From: Diadema setosum
Taxonomy: Eukaryota; Echinodermata; Echinoidea; Diadematoida; Diadematidae
Direction: 5' to 3'
Length of the DNA: 64,000 bases
Assembly (NCBI RefSeq): GCF_964275005.1
Contig: NC_092706.1
Location: 30,308,781 to 30,372,780, forward strand
Shown here: in pieces, positions 51,201 to 61,510 of the stretch
Numbering within the stretch: position 1 is the first letter of the stretch
How the letters are laid out: every line of letters starts with the position of its first letter
Program-made: the position numbers and the translations under genes
Notes under the pieces: model-generated
What the model was told of the DNA's origin: nothing
Seen by the model: the letters and a program-made list of their open reading frames with translations, nothing else
Databases searched by the model: none

Positions 51201-51496
51201 CAAAGGCTTGTGAGGTAGCTAGGGAACACTTGAAAGTGTCACAAGACTCTATGAAGAGAAAGGCAGACAAAAATGCCAAAGCCCGAACCTTCAAACCAGG
51301 TGACAAAGTTCTTGTACTGCTGCCCATACAAGGTGAACCACTGAAAGCCAAGTTCAGTGGCCCATACTGTGTCAAAAAGAAACTCAATGATGTGAACTTT
51401 GTGATCAGCACACCAGATAGATGCAAAGAACAGAGAATGTGTCATGTCAATATGTTGAAAGAGTGCTATGACAGAAAGTCAGTTGGTGTGACATAG
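48290..51496 (+). CDS. Gag-protease-integrase polyprotein of a Gmr1-type LTR retrotransposon, RT/RNase H absent
   Basis: One frame of about 1,068 residues from ATG 48290 (the in-frame ATG at 48305 has better context); the frame is open upstream to 48173 but without an ATG. In order: SAP-like N-terminus (LQRLRKCDLTAIAQHLNVDV), a long Glu/Arg coiled coil, a capsid-like region, CCHC knuckle CFNCNKTGHVKSQC (about 390), aspartic protease DTGAS (Asp about 480), integrase HHCC (HELPVGGHLG, CKTCHTC), catalytic Asp 791, Asp 850, Glu 886 (D,D35E intact), and a GPY/F module (FSGPYCV). The frame then stops, leaving 309 bp to the 3' LTR. In most gypsy elements RT/RNase H precede integrase; in the Gmr1 clade they follow it, which is where sequence is missing here. 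The copy is therefore non-autonomous. Confidence 0.92.
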   Translation: MSISTMDVQAFVQRTDLSLKDLQRLRKCDLTAIAQHLNVDVPQGVRKAEILDLVAGHMELKEEIDTSDQAQISDQTRLELAKLEIKERERARELELEKEKMRLEMERDREQREIEREQRAREMELREKELEIKKFEVEQQLKLREMELTHAHTVENRERAPSEFDLAKNIRLVPKFEENRVDAYFVSFEKVADSLNWPQEFWPMLLQSVFVGKAADVYSSLSKEQSRDYATVKKAVLNAYELVPEAYRHKFRNSYRKPGQTHVEFAREKEMMFDRWYRSLKVDQDFDNLREVVLLEEFKKSVAFSVRSHLDDHKVTSLHKAALMADEYELTHRNDNRPPFRNFSGNKRDKNHSSNPKNAGSEKGTSSETSSAPKPQSDKGSSTSANVIKCFNCNKTGHVKSQCWKLQNKTKKDMGFVMSKSVLPENSVPFSETQAIESQSPKFRDRTKQVDESYRSFLFDGEVTPCTSGEAGKPVVILRDTGASQSLMVDGGMTFPPDSAVNAKVLIQTVDGSYMSVPLYRVDLKCDLVSGPVTVGVVPELPMVGIDFLLGNDLAGDKVVASPVVSDKPVVVAETEQLQEEFPGNFPDCVVTRSQARRAVQDDADSVDVEENSGVWLAETFFKDLNDGVAVLGSEANSDGLFSKSSLVEAQQADSELKGLSQTACSEAEAEKVPECYYVKDGILMRKWRPPHRPADEDWTVVRQVVVPPCYRGEILRIAHELPVGGHLGVRKTKDRIMRHFYWPGLNVDVAEFCKTCHTCQVAGKPQHSVKPAPLIPIPAFEEPFSRVLVDCVGPLPRTRSGHKYLLTIMDMSTRFPEAIPLRNITAKTVVDALVQFFTRYGLPKEVQSDQGSNFMSGIFQEVMYRLGVKQLKSSAYHPQSKGALERYHQTLKTMIRAFCEEYPEDWDKGIPFLLFATRDSPNESTGFSPFELVYGHGVRGPLKLIKEKFMTEDDEVHLLDYVSKFRERLSKACEVAREHLKVSQDSMKRKADKNAKARTFKPGDKVLVLLPIQGEPLKAKFSGPYCVKKKLNDVNFVISTPDRCKEQRMCHVNMLKECYDRKSVGVT

Positions 51497-51796
51497 GTAG
51501 TGGATAGCACAGTAGAATTCAAGGGTGAAAAGTTTTCACTGCATATCACTTACAGTGTATGTGTTTAATATCCATTAATGTATGCAAAACAGTTTGACAT
51601 GATTGTATAAGCTCAGAAAATTCAAGCAATATCAATGTAAATGGTATCCATGAAAAGAGAACATGGAATTAATGCAGCTATTCAAAGAGCATGTGAAAGT
51701 ATGTGATTATTGTTGCTTGACTTGGATTTCACCTCACATTCATTGTAAATAACAATGAGAAATTGTGAAGGTAAAAGAAACCCTTCTTTTTCCCAT

Positions 51797-51805
51797 GGGG
51801 GATGG
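51797..51805 (+). promoter_or_regulatory. Polypurine tract
   Basis: GGGGGATGG immediately precedes the 3' LTR start (TGTCACAAATG) at 51806, the expected plus-strand primer position. Confidence 0.6.
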
Positions 51806-51925
51806 TGTCACAAATGTACACACAAGTAGTTATGTACATGTATCAAGGCTGTATGCATGGTTGTTTAATGTGTACATTGTATGTACACAGGGTGACCAGA
51901 TTAATGGAGAACATTCTATATGATA
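51806..51925 (+). repeat. 3' LTR, first 120 bp (interrupted)
   Basis: Matches 46968-47087 with one difference (TGTC versus TGTA). It breaks off at ...TATATGATA where the DNA transposon begins. Confidence 0.93.
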
Positions 51926-51962
51926 TGGGTATATCCACCGCCTTGGGGCATATGATGTGACA
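51926..51962 (+). repeat. Left terminal inverted repeat of the 11.7-kb transposon
   Basis: See the paired right end at 63598-63632; about 25 of 35 positions can be aligned as identical by eye. Confidence 0.8.
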
Positions 51963-52120
51963 GAGACATCAATTTTTGTACAGCAATAAATATCTTTCTC
52001 TTGCTCATCAAACAATCGTTAAAACACTGTATTTTCATAATTCAAAAGATTTGTTAAGGTGATGTCGTGGAGTGTGATGCTGCAGGTGTTTTACGAATGA
52101 TATGCAAAAATTGTGTGGAT

Positions 52121-53640
52121 GTAACGAGGACACCATCTTTTGTGTTATTCTGGCTGTCATTTTTTTGTGTGTGTATGTTTTTCCTTTCTAACTCACAGTC
52201 AGAAAGGAAACACCATGTCTTATTCCACCGTATCATACATAGTTCATAGTATTACAAACAAATGAAAACGAATCAAATTTTAAAGCATTATAATTTCAGT
52301 AATTTTCAATATAATTGGAATCAACATCAACTTCTTACAAACAATTAAAAACTTCATTGAATTTGACCATATTTGTGTAAAATGGAATGGTCATAACTGT
52401 AAAAATATTTAATACACCCTTAAAGAGGCAAAATGGCAAATTTTTCCAATTTTCAATGCTCATTCTCAAAGTGAGGACGTAACATGGACATCAAGTCTTC
52501 GTTACATCACACAATTTCGTATGAATTTCATATAATACAGAATCTTCAGCAATGTAATTCAGACTTTAAAAGATTATCTCATGTGTAAACTACAATTAGA
52601 ATCAATTTGCACTCGCATGCTACATCTGAAAACTTTTCACAGGACTGTAAGTTGTAAAGATTGTCTCAGAAATGCTGCACAGCTGTAACATGGACACGGT
52701 GTCTTTGTTACCTCTGACTCGTGTATCACACGTTAAGACGTAACATGGACACGGTGTCTTTGTTACCTCTGACTCGTGTATCACACGTTAAGACGTAACA
52801 TGGACACGACGTCTTGGTTATGTCCGCACTGGATATTCAACAGTCATTTGCATATCTTCTTTGAAAATAAAATGAAGTGTTGAAACTTTTTACCAGTAAA
52901 CAAATTTGTTTGATATGCTGTCTTTGGATTAAAAAAAAAAGATATATACAATTGTCATGAATTATTAATTGTGCATGCATTACTAGCATGTAACATAGAC
53001 GTGACGTCTTTGTTACGTCAGCACTGAATTATTAAGTCATTTAAATATATTTTCTTGAAAAATCAAATAAACTGTTTAAAATTTGTACAAGTAACCGAAT
53101 TTGTTTGGTATGCTGTCTTTGGATTATTCAATAACATTATTTACAGTGTCATGAATTATTTGTTTGTAATTATACATATTTCATGCATTAGGATGTAACA
53201 TGGACGCGATGTCTTTTTTACATCAGCACTGAATTATCAAGTCGTTCACATATTTTCTTTTAAAAGAAGGGGAGTTCTAAATTTTTCACATGTAAACTTG
53301 TTTGATAAACTGTCGGATTATACGGTAACTTAAATTTCTATATATTTGCAGTGGCATAATTTTTTAATTTCAATTATACGTGTCACAGATATGGATGTAA
53401 CATGGACGTGGCGTCTTTGTTACATCAGCAGTGAATTATCAGATCATTTTACAGTTTCTTTTGAAATGAAATGGATTGTTTAAATTTGTCACAGCAAAAT
53501 AATTTACTTGACATTTGGTCTTTGGAGTATTTACTAACTCTACCCATAAACTCATACCTTGAATTGCAACTGCCTAACACTGCACATTAAGACGTAACCT
53601 AGACACAGCGTCTTTGTTACATCAGCAGTGAATAATCAAT
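52121..53640. repeat. Subterminal array of 27-bp near-palindromes, mostly at ~200-bp spacing
   Basis: Each copy has half-sites of the form GTAACATGGACAC and GTGTCTTTGTTAC. Copies start at 52479, 52685, 52740, 52795, 52990, 53195, 53397 and 53594; a degenerate one starts at 52121. Steps are about 206, 55, 55, 195, 205, 202 and 197 bp. From about 52900 the spacer is also repeated (TTTGTTTGATATGCTGTCTT, TCAGCACTGAATTAT), so these are roughly 200-bp tandem units. Confidence 0.85.
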
Positions 53641-53772
53641 GTATGCATAAAGGTCGCATTCATGTCGAGTTAAGACATATCATATTTGTGTGCTTTTAAA
53701 TTTGCGGATAGCACATGACTCGCAAAATTAGTGAAAACAAAAACCTTGCAATATACTTGGCGTATACAGTAT
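53640..53772. repeat. MITE fragment, TTCGCGA / GTATACAGTA family, inside the transposon
   Basis: The right half of the family seen at 28217-28458: GCACATGACTCGCAAAATTA and TTGGCGTATACAGTA. Confidence 0.55.
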
Positions 53773-55039
53773 AGCATTACTATTTCCAAACAGTATAAGG
53801 TATAGACCAAGGCATTAGTATGCCACTGGTCTCCAGCAATAATATCCTCTCTCAAAAGAATTCTCAAATTTTACATCAAGTTTGCACAAATGTTCATCCA
53901 CATAAAACATAATTTCTAATGAATCTATGTTGTTTCACATTTTGGGGTATCAACCCCCTACTGTTTTTCTACACTTGTTGCAATTGTTAAAACAGACAAA
54001 TTATATCATCATTGCTTCAAATGAAAGATTTCCTCACAGTCTGCGTCGATCCACAAGTCTTTCTTACGAGGTAAACTGCATGAAAAAGTCAGACAGAAAG
54101 TCACATGAAATTCAGCTTCATCATTGCACCGAATGTTTTGATGTGGTTGCAACCACGTTGCAACACATCTCATGATATCAAATGTGAAAGCATCTAACCA
54201 GTCAAATGTTACCAGATCGGTCGGGCCCAGACGAGCAAGATGGTACTATTACACCCGTGGATGTGCAGGTGTTTCAGACGTCCACCGTTACATCTATTTA
54301 TAATTATAATTATTATATACACTACAGAGTATCCTTCTTTTAAGTTCCTCAACAAGTGATGACATTGTGTATTTTCCTGACAGAATCACTTTTGCACAGA
54401 TTATCAGTTTAGTACCCACCAAGTCTTCATTGAACCTCTTTCGATGCAATATCAAATCACAAAACTCACTTTCTATTAAATCTAGAGAAGTAAAGGCAAC
54501 AATACTCGGTCATTGCCGGTTCTCCTGTCCTTTATACAAGATGAGACATTCAATGATATGAAATTTACGTTTTCATGCAAAACATGCTAAATCCCTGAAA
54601 ATCAATTTTTAAAAAAAAATTATATTAAAAAATATAAATAAATAAAGTGTGCCGGATTTTTGTTCTTTCAATTTTTTTTTTTTTTAATCTACAAGGCTGC
54701 TTTGGTAATTTGAATTGGTGAACAAAGGAATAAACTAAAAGAAATATGTGTAATTAAAAATCACTCATTTTCTCCAAAGTGATTGGAATGGATTTAGCAC
54801 GTTTTGCATGCAAGCTCTTCAAATATTAATAACAACTAATATAGATCTAAATTCTCAAACAAGAACCTCAAGATTGTATTTTCAAACCATTTCTAAACCT
54901 TGCTTTAACTCTTAAAGATGTGAAAACAGAGGAACATTGACTAAACTATCAATAGTTGCTTTGAACCTGATGCAGTGGGCAAGATTATGTGGTTGTAGGA
55001 CAAATATCACCTGGATAATTACTCATAAGGCTATGATAT

Positions 55040-58000
55040 CTATTCTTCTTGAGCCAGGAATCTCTGTACTCTAGATGAAACTGACCGGTAAATGGCATCA
55101 TCAAACCCAAGATACCGATTTGAAACTGGCACTGGCGGAGATGGAAATGTGGTAAAAATACCATTCTTCAAAATCAAATCAGTTTCTTTTTTGTCCGGCC
55201 AACAATACTTGTTTTCCCCTTTGGTGACGAGAAAGTTCACAAGTAGCTTATCGTCTTGGGTTTCCACGACTTCCCCAACCCACCATGCATCATCATAGAT
55301 GACGACGACAAATTCCCCAACACCAACTGGGCGACTTCCTGTAAAGAAAAATAAATAAAAAATAAATGTGTATACATATATATAAATATATATATAAATA
55401 TATATGTATATATATATGGTATGTCACATCAAATCGTTGACGTTTGTCATGGATTTGATTTTGTTCATATTTTTGTCATACTTTGGGCACCAATGAAAAG
55501 TGTGACCCCTTCCTTTCATTTTCAGAGCATAGAAAGAATGCTTGATTGAAACCTTGGCTCCATTGCATAAATTTAACACAATAACAGTTTTAGCATCTAC
55601 TGGTATATGCTTGTGGGCTAGATAAGATAAAGTAATATTTGCACTGATGAACAGGGCAATTTTCTTATGGAAATATGACAGTATATCCATATCCATTCAA
55701 AAACTGGTCTTGAAGGCGTCATACAGATACGGGTTTCTTATTAAATCTGTCTTGTCACTTGTCTACAAACCTGTACTTTGAACTTGTGAGCCAGCAGGTT
55801 CAGAGTCATCTGAGGAAAAAAAAAAAAAACACTTAAAAGGAGTCATAACTTGAAAGCAAATAAGCAGGGAATTCAATGTGTTGGTCATCCAGAATTCAGA
55901 GCAAGCAATATCATGCTATGGGAGATCAGTGATGTTGTAGTTAAAAATGTAAAAATAACATGCTCAAGAGGGATGGCAGTCTGTACTGGTGATCAATAAG
56001 TGTAGCCATCATATGCGCAAAACCAGGAGTAGCATGGATCAATTATGTATTAGAGAAGTATGCTTGAAAAACAATCTTATGAAAATTTGCAGGTTTAGTA
56101 ATTTAGATTTCCATTGACTGTCCCAAATAACCGACTCCCATCAACAATTTTATTTTTTTTAATAGTGTATATGCTTTCAAACATTCTAAATAACTCTTCA
56201 TATGCACAGATGATGTTAAACCTGTAATAAACTGTAGGAAAAAATGATAAATCAACTGTATTTACACACCTGTTACTGTAACTGTAACTTGCACTCGTGG
56301 GCCAGACAGAGGTGAAAGATGGGAAGATGCCCTCACACTATCAGACTCCTCTGAGAATTGAAAAATGGTATTGCTTGTTTACATGTACAGTAGAACCTTG
56401 TTATAAAGAGGTCAGATATAACAAACCCTGTTATAGCACGGAAATTTTGCTAGTCCCAACTCTTTACAATCTTTTCGTTTTGACAAGAAAAACCCTTTTT
56501 AACAAGGTAATTTCCATGGTCCCAAGGACCTTGTTATAACGAGGTTCCACTGTATCAGGGTCATTCGCACAGGATGGCCTGTATTATAATCCCCCCCCCC
56601 CAAAAAAAAAAAGGCATATGGGCAGAGAAATTCATCACCGATACCTTATAATTCACTACCTTGGAAATAATTTCATAATGCTGGAAAGTGTTATTTTGAT
56701 ACACATATTTTTAGTCCCTAATAAGAGAAATGGTTATCTCCCATCCTGCATTTTTTCTGTTGCTCGAGCAGTACAAAAAAAAATAAAAAAATCTGAATAC
56801 ACTTGAACCATAAATGTTAAACCTGTATTAAAAAGAATGAAATATACAGGGTAATCCAAGAAAAACAGAATGGCATACTTGTACAGTGAACCTTGCCTTA
56901 GTTGAATCTACATTTGGATTTAAGAAATAGCCTTGACTTAGAGAAATATTGGATTTATGAGGGGTTAAAATAAATAGAGTATAAAGAGAAAAGAACTTGA
57001 AAAGACCTTCAACTTAGGTGATTATTTGATTTATGTGAGGTTGAATTAATCAAGATTGACTGTATTAATTACTCCGATGCAAATCCAATGGCATGAAGTG
57101 AAAATAGAGAATTTTCCTACAAGAATTACACCAATCAATGACTACCGAACAATTAATGCTGCATATCTAATGAAAAGATTAAGTTGCACAATGCTCCTTT
57201 TCTAGCATTGTAGCATTGTGCAATGTCACCTATCCAATAAACATTCTTTGGTCGTCTCCCAAGGCAGTGGCCTTTGATGTGAACTTTGGTTGAAGAAATT
57301 GAGAAATTCATCTTAAATTGCTCCATAAAAATATCTCAAGAATGCAAAAGTACTCAACCAAATTAGAATTTTTGGCATCATTCTTCTTCTGGGAAAATTC
57401 TCTATACCTCAATGCCAATATTTTTCGCATCCGGGTAATGCAAGTATGCCATTCCGTTCGTTTTTTTTTTTTTGTTTTTTTTTTTTGAGGGGGGACCACC
57501 CTGTATTTACAGACCTGTAACTGCAATAACTCGCACTTGTGGGCCAGACAGAGGTGGCAGAGGGGAAGGTGCCTTTTTAGAAATGGAATCATCATCTTGT
57601 GAGGCGGACGGAGATGGCAGATGGACAGATTCCCTTTCAGGATCAGAATCATCATCTTGTGAGGCAGACGGAGATGGCAGATGTACAGATTCCCTTTCAG
57701 GATCAGAATCATCATCTTGTGAGGCGGCTGGAGATGACAGATGAGCAGGTGCCCTTTCAGGATCAGAATTGTCATCTACAAAGAAAAAGACATATTACTT
57801 TTGAACATGTCAATTGCTTTGTAGAACATATGAATTGTGTAATGGTTATTAATGGTTACTGTACAAGCTGAAATTTTCCTGGTGGTTTATTTTCGCAAAT
57901 TTCGTGAGTCAAACCCTCGCGAAAATTTCCACTTCAATTTATGTCTATATATAGTAATGGCAACTGCAAAATTGCAAAACTGGGACTAATGTTTAACAAC

Positions 58001-60712
58001 GATAAATTCAAAGTGAGCCTTAAGCAGGAAGGGGTGCAAATATCCATAAATGGAAAAGCAACAGAGAGGGTGAATAAATTCCATCTCAAGGATCCCCATA
58101 GGCGGCCATTACACGGAAGTAGTAAAACTTTGAAAATTCATACCTCTCGAACGGATTATCCGATTTTGCTCAAACTTTCACCATTTTCTTCCTCTAATTT
58201 TTCTGCATTTATTGAATGCACGTAGTTTAATTCCCCTTTAAGCTACATAACTCACCATCAAGATCATTGTTCTGCTGCTCAGTCTGCAACTGTACTTCAA
58301 TCCAAGGATGTACATAATCTTGGTTTTCACAAGTCCCATCTCCTGCAATACAAGCGTGACACGAACAGGATAGATTCCGCTTCTGCACTATTCCTGGTCG
58401 AACTGTTTCCACAGAGTGAACCTTTCTAGTCCCAGGTAGGGTTTTCCCTCGTCTTTGACGATTCCGACAGATTTCATCTTGAGGGATGAAGAAGAAGGTA
58501 CGGCGGAAGTGCATGCACTGTCCCTGATCATTTACCTTGTCACTCCTGGTTAATGCTGCCTCACAATAGTTGAACATCTCACGTGCATTTGTTACCAAGG
58601 CCTGTTCAGATTTGACAGCAGTTGATACCATCGTTTTTACAACAGCACTTTCGCCGTCAGACGGCCCCTTCCCATGTCTTGATGCAAAGAAGTTATGCTG
58701 AATGGGGAGCCCCACATCTTCTATTGAGTAGGACACATCTACGAATGGACCACGGGACTTGTATTGGGCACTGCAGCCATCTGAAAATCTCACAATTTTT
58801 GTGAGTTCTTCCTCCTCTTTGAGATGCTGTATTGCTTTGCTGGAAAAGACATGTACAGCATGATGATCATGCACAAGGTCATCTGAAATGAAGACAAAGG
58901 AGTTTATGATAGGTTTACGTGGTTGTGTACACCTCTCATTGTGGCAATTGGTATAAGCAATTATTGGGTGGAGAGTAACTTGCTCATGGGACCAATAAGC
59001 GGATTGGATTTCGTTCTGACTCTGACAAGTAAAGTTTTCGGCAAAATCCAGCACCATCACTGCCATTCCTTCAGGAACCTTCCCTGACGTCAGCAATGAG
59101 AATTGCTCATGCTGCCATTGCTTCACAAACAAGTGACTGGAAAATGTTTGAAGTTCATCCTCTAATTCCTCACACAGCTCTTTAAGAGATCCCTCTTTTA
59201 GGCCCTTGACTTTCCTGGAGACCATTTTCTCACCCTTTCTGGTTGTTTTCTTTTCTTTCACTAATTCCCATTTGTGCCACTTCACCTCACAGGTTTGGTC
59301 AAGTCCAGCAAGATGTCGTCGTATGATGTGGACCCCACATTTGCTGCATTTCCTCTCAGTGCATGCTAACTGATTGTACTTCATATCCCCCTTCTGGCAT
59401 AGGGTTATGGCTGCTGCTGTTGACACATCTTTTAATCTACATTCTGGCTTCTGTTGTGTGGTACAGATGGAGTTGATGACCTTCAACTTTAAGCGAATAT
59501 TCTCACAGTACTCGCAAAGGCAGCCCTGGAATGATATGCTACCAACTTTCTTGACATTTTTCGGTCTTAATTTGAAGAAGGATGAACGCCCAATTTTCAC
59601 CCCAGGGTTATCCTTTCTGAAGCCATGGTACAGTTGTTCTACAGGCATTTGCAAAACTAGGGGCTTTGCGAGAGACTTCTTGCTCACTTGCTTCTGATCT
59701 GGAAGCTCCACTGAGTGGCGCTTGTAATAGTTCTGAACCAAATCCTTGGTGTTCTCTGGAAGAGAACATGGATTTCTATATTGTAGTTTTGCAGAAAGTT
59801 TCTTTACAGCATGACGAGACACTCCATACATTCTGCACGCATGTCTTTCTAGGCCGTACCTGTGAAGAATACGGAAGGATGGAAGAAATAGCCGTCTTTG
59901 CTTTACAGCCTTCTTTTTTCTCTTCCCACGCAGCAAAGCTAGCTGCTTCTGCACACCAGAGGCAATGAGATGGTCTACCTTGGATGTTTTTTCGTCAATG
60001 TCTGGTATCTTTGATTTCTTATGAGGCTTCATCACCATTTTCAGAGCCCTTTTCTTTTGTGGGGATGCTTTCTCTATTAGGTCACACACTGTCTCAGCAA
60101 ACAATTGCGGATCCTTAGAAATGGATTCTCTGGCTCGCTGTAATGATTTTCTTCTTGCAGCCTTTGATCGGGATTTATCCTGACCCTCCCCTTCAGCGAT
60201 CTTCACTTCAGCTTCCATGCTTGCCATCAGTTCTTCCACCTCTTTCAGTTTCTTTTGTTTTTCCAGAGCTTCTAACCGCATCTTTAAGATTGTCATTTTT
60301 TCCTCCTTATATTTCTCCCTCCTTTTCTCATTGAGTTCATCCCTTTTCTCCTTGCTCATTCTTGCCCTCTGTAATCTCTTAGCTGTTGCCCATTTCCTTC
60401 TCTGCTCACTTTGCTTTTTTTCACCTGCTCTCGTATGGACTGTTTTCACTTGGTCAGCCAACTCATCTTTCCTTCTCTGCCTCATCCTAGCCATTCTCTC
60501 TCTCGCTTTTTCATTACTCACTTTCCTTTCTTCTTCAGTCATGCGCAAACGTTTTTCTTTGTGTCTTAGTGCATCCTTTTCTCTGAGAGCATTATAATCC
60601 CCTGGTCGTTTGCGCTTCAAATTTTCCCGGTAAGATGGCTTTTTGGAATAGCCTCTTCACATGTGTCACTGCGTTGAAAATTGAATCTCAATTTCATTCC
60701 CACTGGAGCCAT
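55040..60712 (-). CDS. Candidate DDE transposase with C-terminal SH3/Tudor-like domain (transposon-encoded, five exons)
   Basis: Exons in transcript order: 60737-58256 (proposed ATG 60712-60710), 57775-57515, 56350-56270, 55809-55771, 55338-55040 (TAG). All introns are phase 1 and GT-AG. The main frame is about 1,014 residues from the open position at 60620. Residues 1-240 are basic and coiled-coil-like. Cys clusters follow: CLCEYC (367-372), CSKC (425-428), CSCHAC with GDGTC (751-764). A possible catalytic core is VLDFAEN (Asp 525), RFSDGCSAQYKSRGPF (Asp 614) and HGKGPSDGE (Asp 655/Glu 657). Exon 2 has three 20-residue acidic repeats (SQDDDSDPERESVHLPSPSA type); exons 3 and 4 repeat parts of it. 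The last exon reads VGVGEFVVVIYDDAWWVGEV, an SH3/Tudor-like pattern. Transposase function is inferred from the core pattern and from its place between TIRs. The ATG and main frame are offset by one base in an A5 run (60640-60644). Confidence 0.75.
56388..56552. repeat. pogo/Tigger-like MITE inside the transposon
   Basis: CAGTAGAACCTTGTTATAAA at the left and TTATAACGAGGTTCCACTG at the right, flanked by TA. It lies in the intron before the exon at 56350. Confidence 0.85.
57857..57955. repeat. Short MITE, TACTGTACAAGCTGAAATTTT type, in a transposase intron
   Basis: The left end is TACTGTACAAGCTGAAATTT; the right part CGCGAAAATTTCCACTT leads to ATATATAGTA. The same family as 38594-38815. Confidence 0.6.
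58042..58243. repeat. Arm of the AAAGGACAAGTCC MITE family, in a transposase intron
   Basis: TTCATACCTCTCGAACGGAT and TATCCGATTTTGCTCAAACT match the right arm of 9657-10988. It ends about 12 bp from the donor site of the main transposase exon. Confidence 0.6.
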
Positions 60713-60994
60713 GATGATTTTTGGTACTAGCAAATGACTGTAAAAATAAAGGAGATCAAAACATACTTGTATGTAATTATCATTAACAAAAATGTTGCAA
60801 TGTCCACAAAATTTATTTTCACAATAAATTAAACAATTAATTCCATACCAAAAATATACTTAACAATAGTAGTTGGCTTCAAATTACAACTGTTTCCCTT
60901 TTCTGAAATGGTTAAGATGTTCTGTTCAGTTGACCTTCCTAACATAACCTGACCCCCCTTTCCCCAAACTACCTGAAAACTATCTCTGTATCTA

Positions 60995-61510
60995 TATTGA
61001 CCCTATCTTAACTGGGGGGGGGGGGGGGGGGGGGGGGAGTCAATTTGATCCACTTGGACAAACTCTGACTGCTTGCATTTGATACCAAGTTTGTGTAAAT
61101 TGGACTATAGGTCGTGAGGTTGTAACATGACTTTCTAATGTATTCGCGCGTTGGCACAAAATTCGCCCAAAAATTCATATTTTGCATGTTTGTGTACAGT
61201 TTACATGTAAGTAGAACGCATGGAAATTAATGATTTTCTTAAAATCTAAATTACAAAAAAAATCATAAAAACAATGAAATACAAAAGAAATAAAAACAGT
61301 GAAATACATAAGAAATTTACAAATCAAAACGGGGCCCTCTTGTTTGTTGGAAAAACTTAATTTGTTTTAAAGCATCTAATTTGCATATCATAATAAAATA
61401 ACCCATTTTGGGCCATTTTTTGGGGGTAGCAATACTCTTTCTTTACATGTGTCTCGACATGCATGCAAAATTTTGCAACGATTGGCTGTTCAGGGCTGAG
61501 ATCTGAAGGG
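60995..61510. repeat. Poly-G-bounded repeat inside the transposon
   Basis: A G run of about 24 at 61014-61037, then TGACTTTCTAATGTATTCGC, ATAAAAACAATGAAATACAA and a GGGGGGCTC end. It resembles 33045-33590 in layout. No coding signal. Confidence 0.4.

Noticed and set aside
52479..53620. CRISPR-like array (short palindromic repeats with spacers)
   Set aside because: The spacers are themselves repeated at about 200 bp, and the setting is an animal genome inside a transposon, so it is a tandem repeat array.
57308..57775. 155-residue minus-strand frame (MTILILKGHLLICHLQPPHK type repeats)
   Set aside because: It is the wrong frame of the transposase acidic-repeat exon; the phase that continues from the main exon gives the DDDSDPERES repeats.
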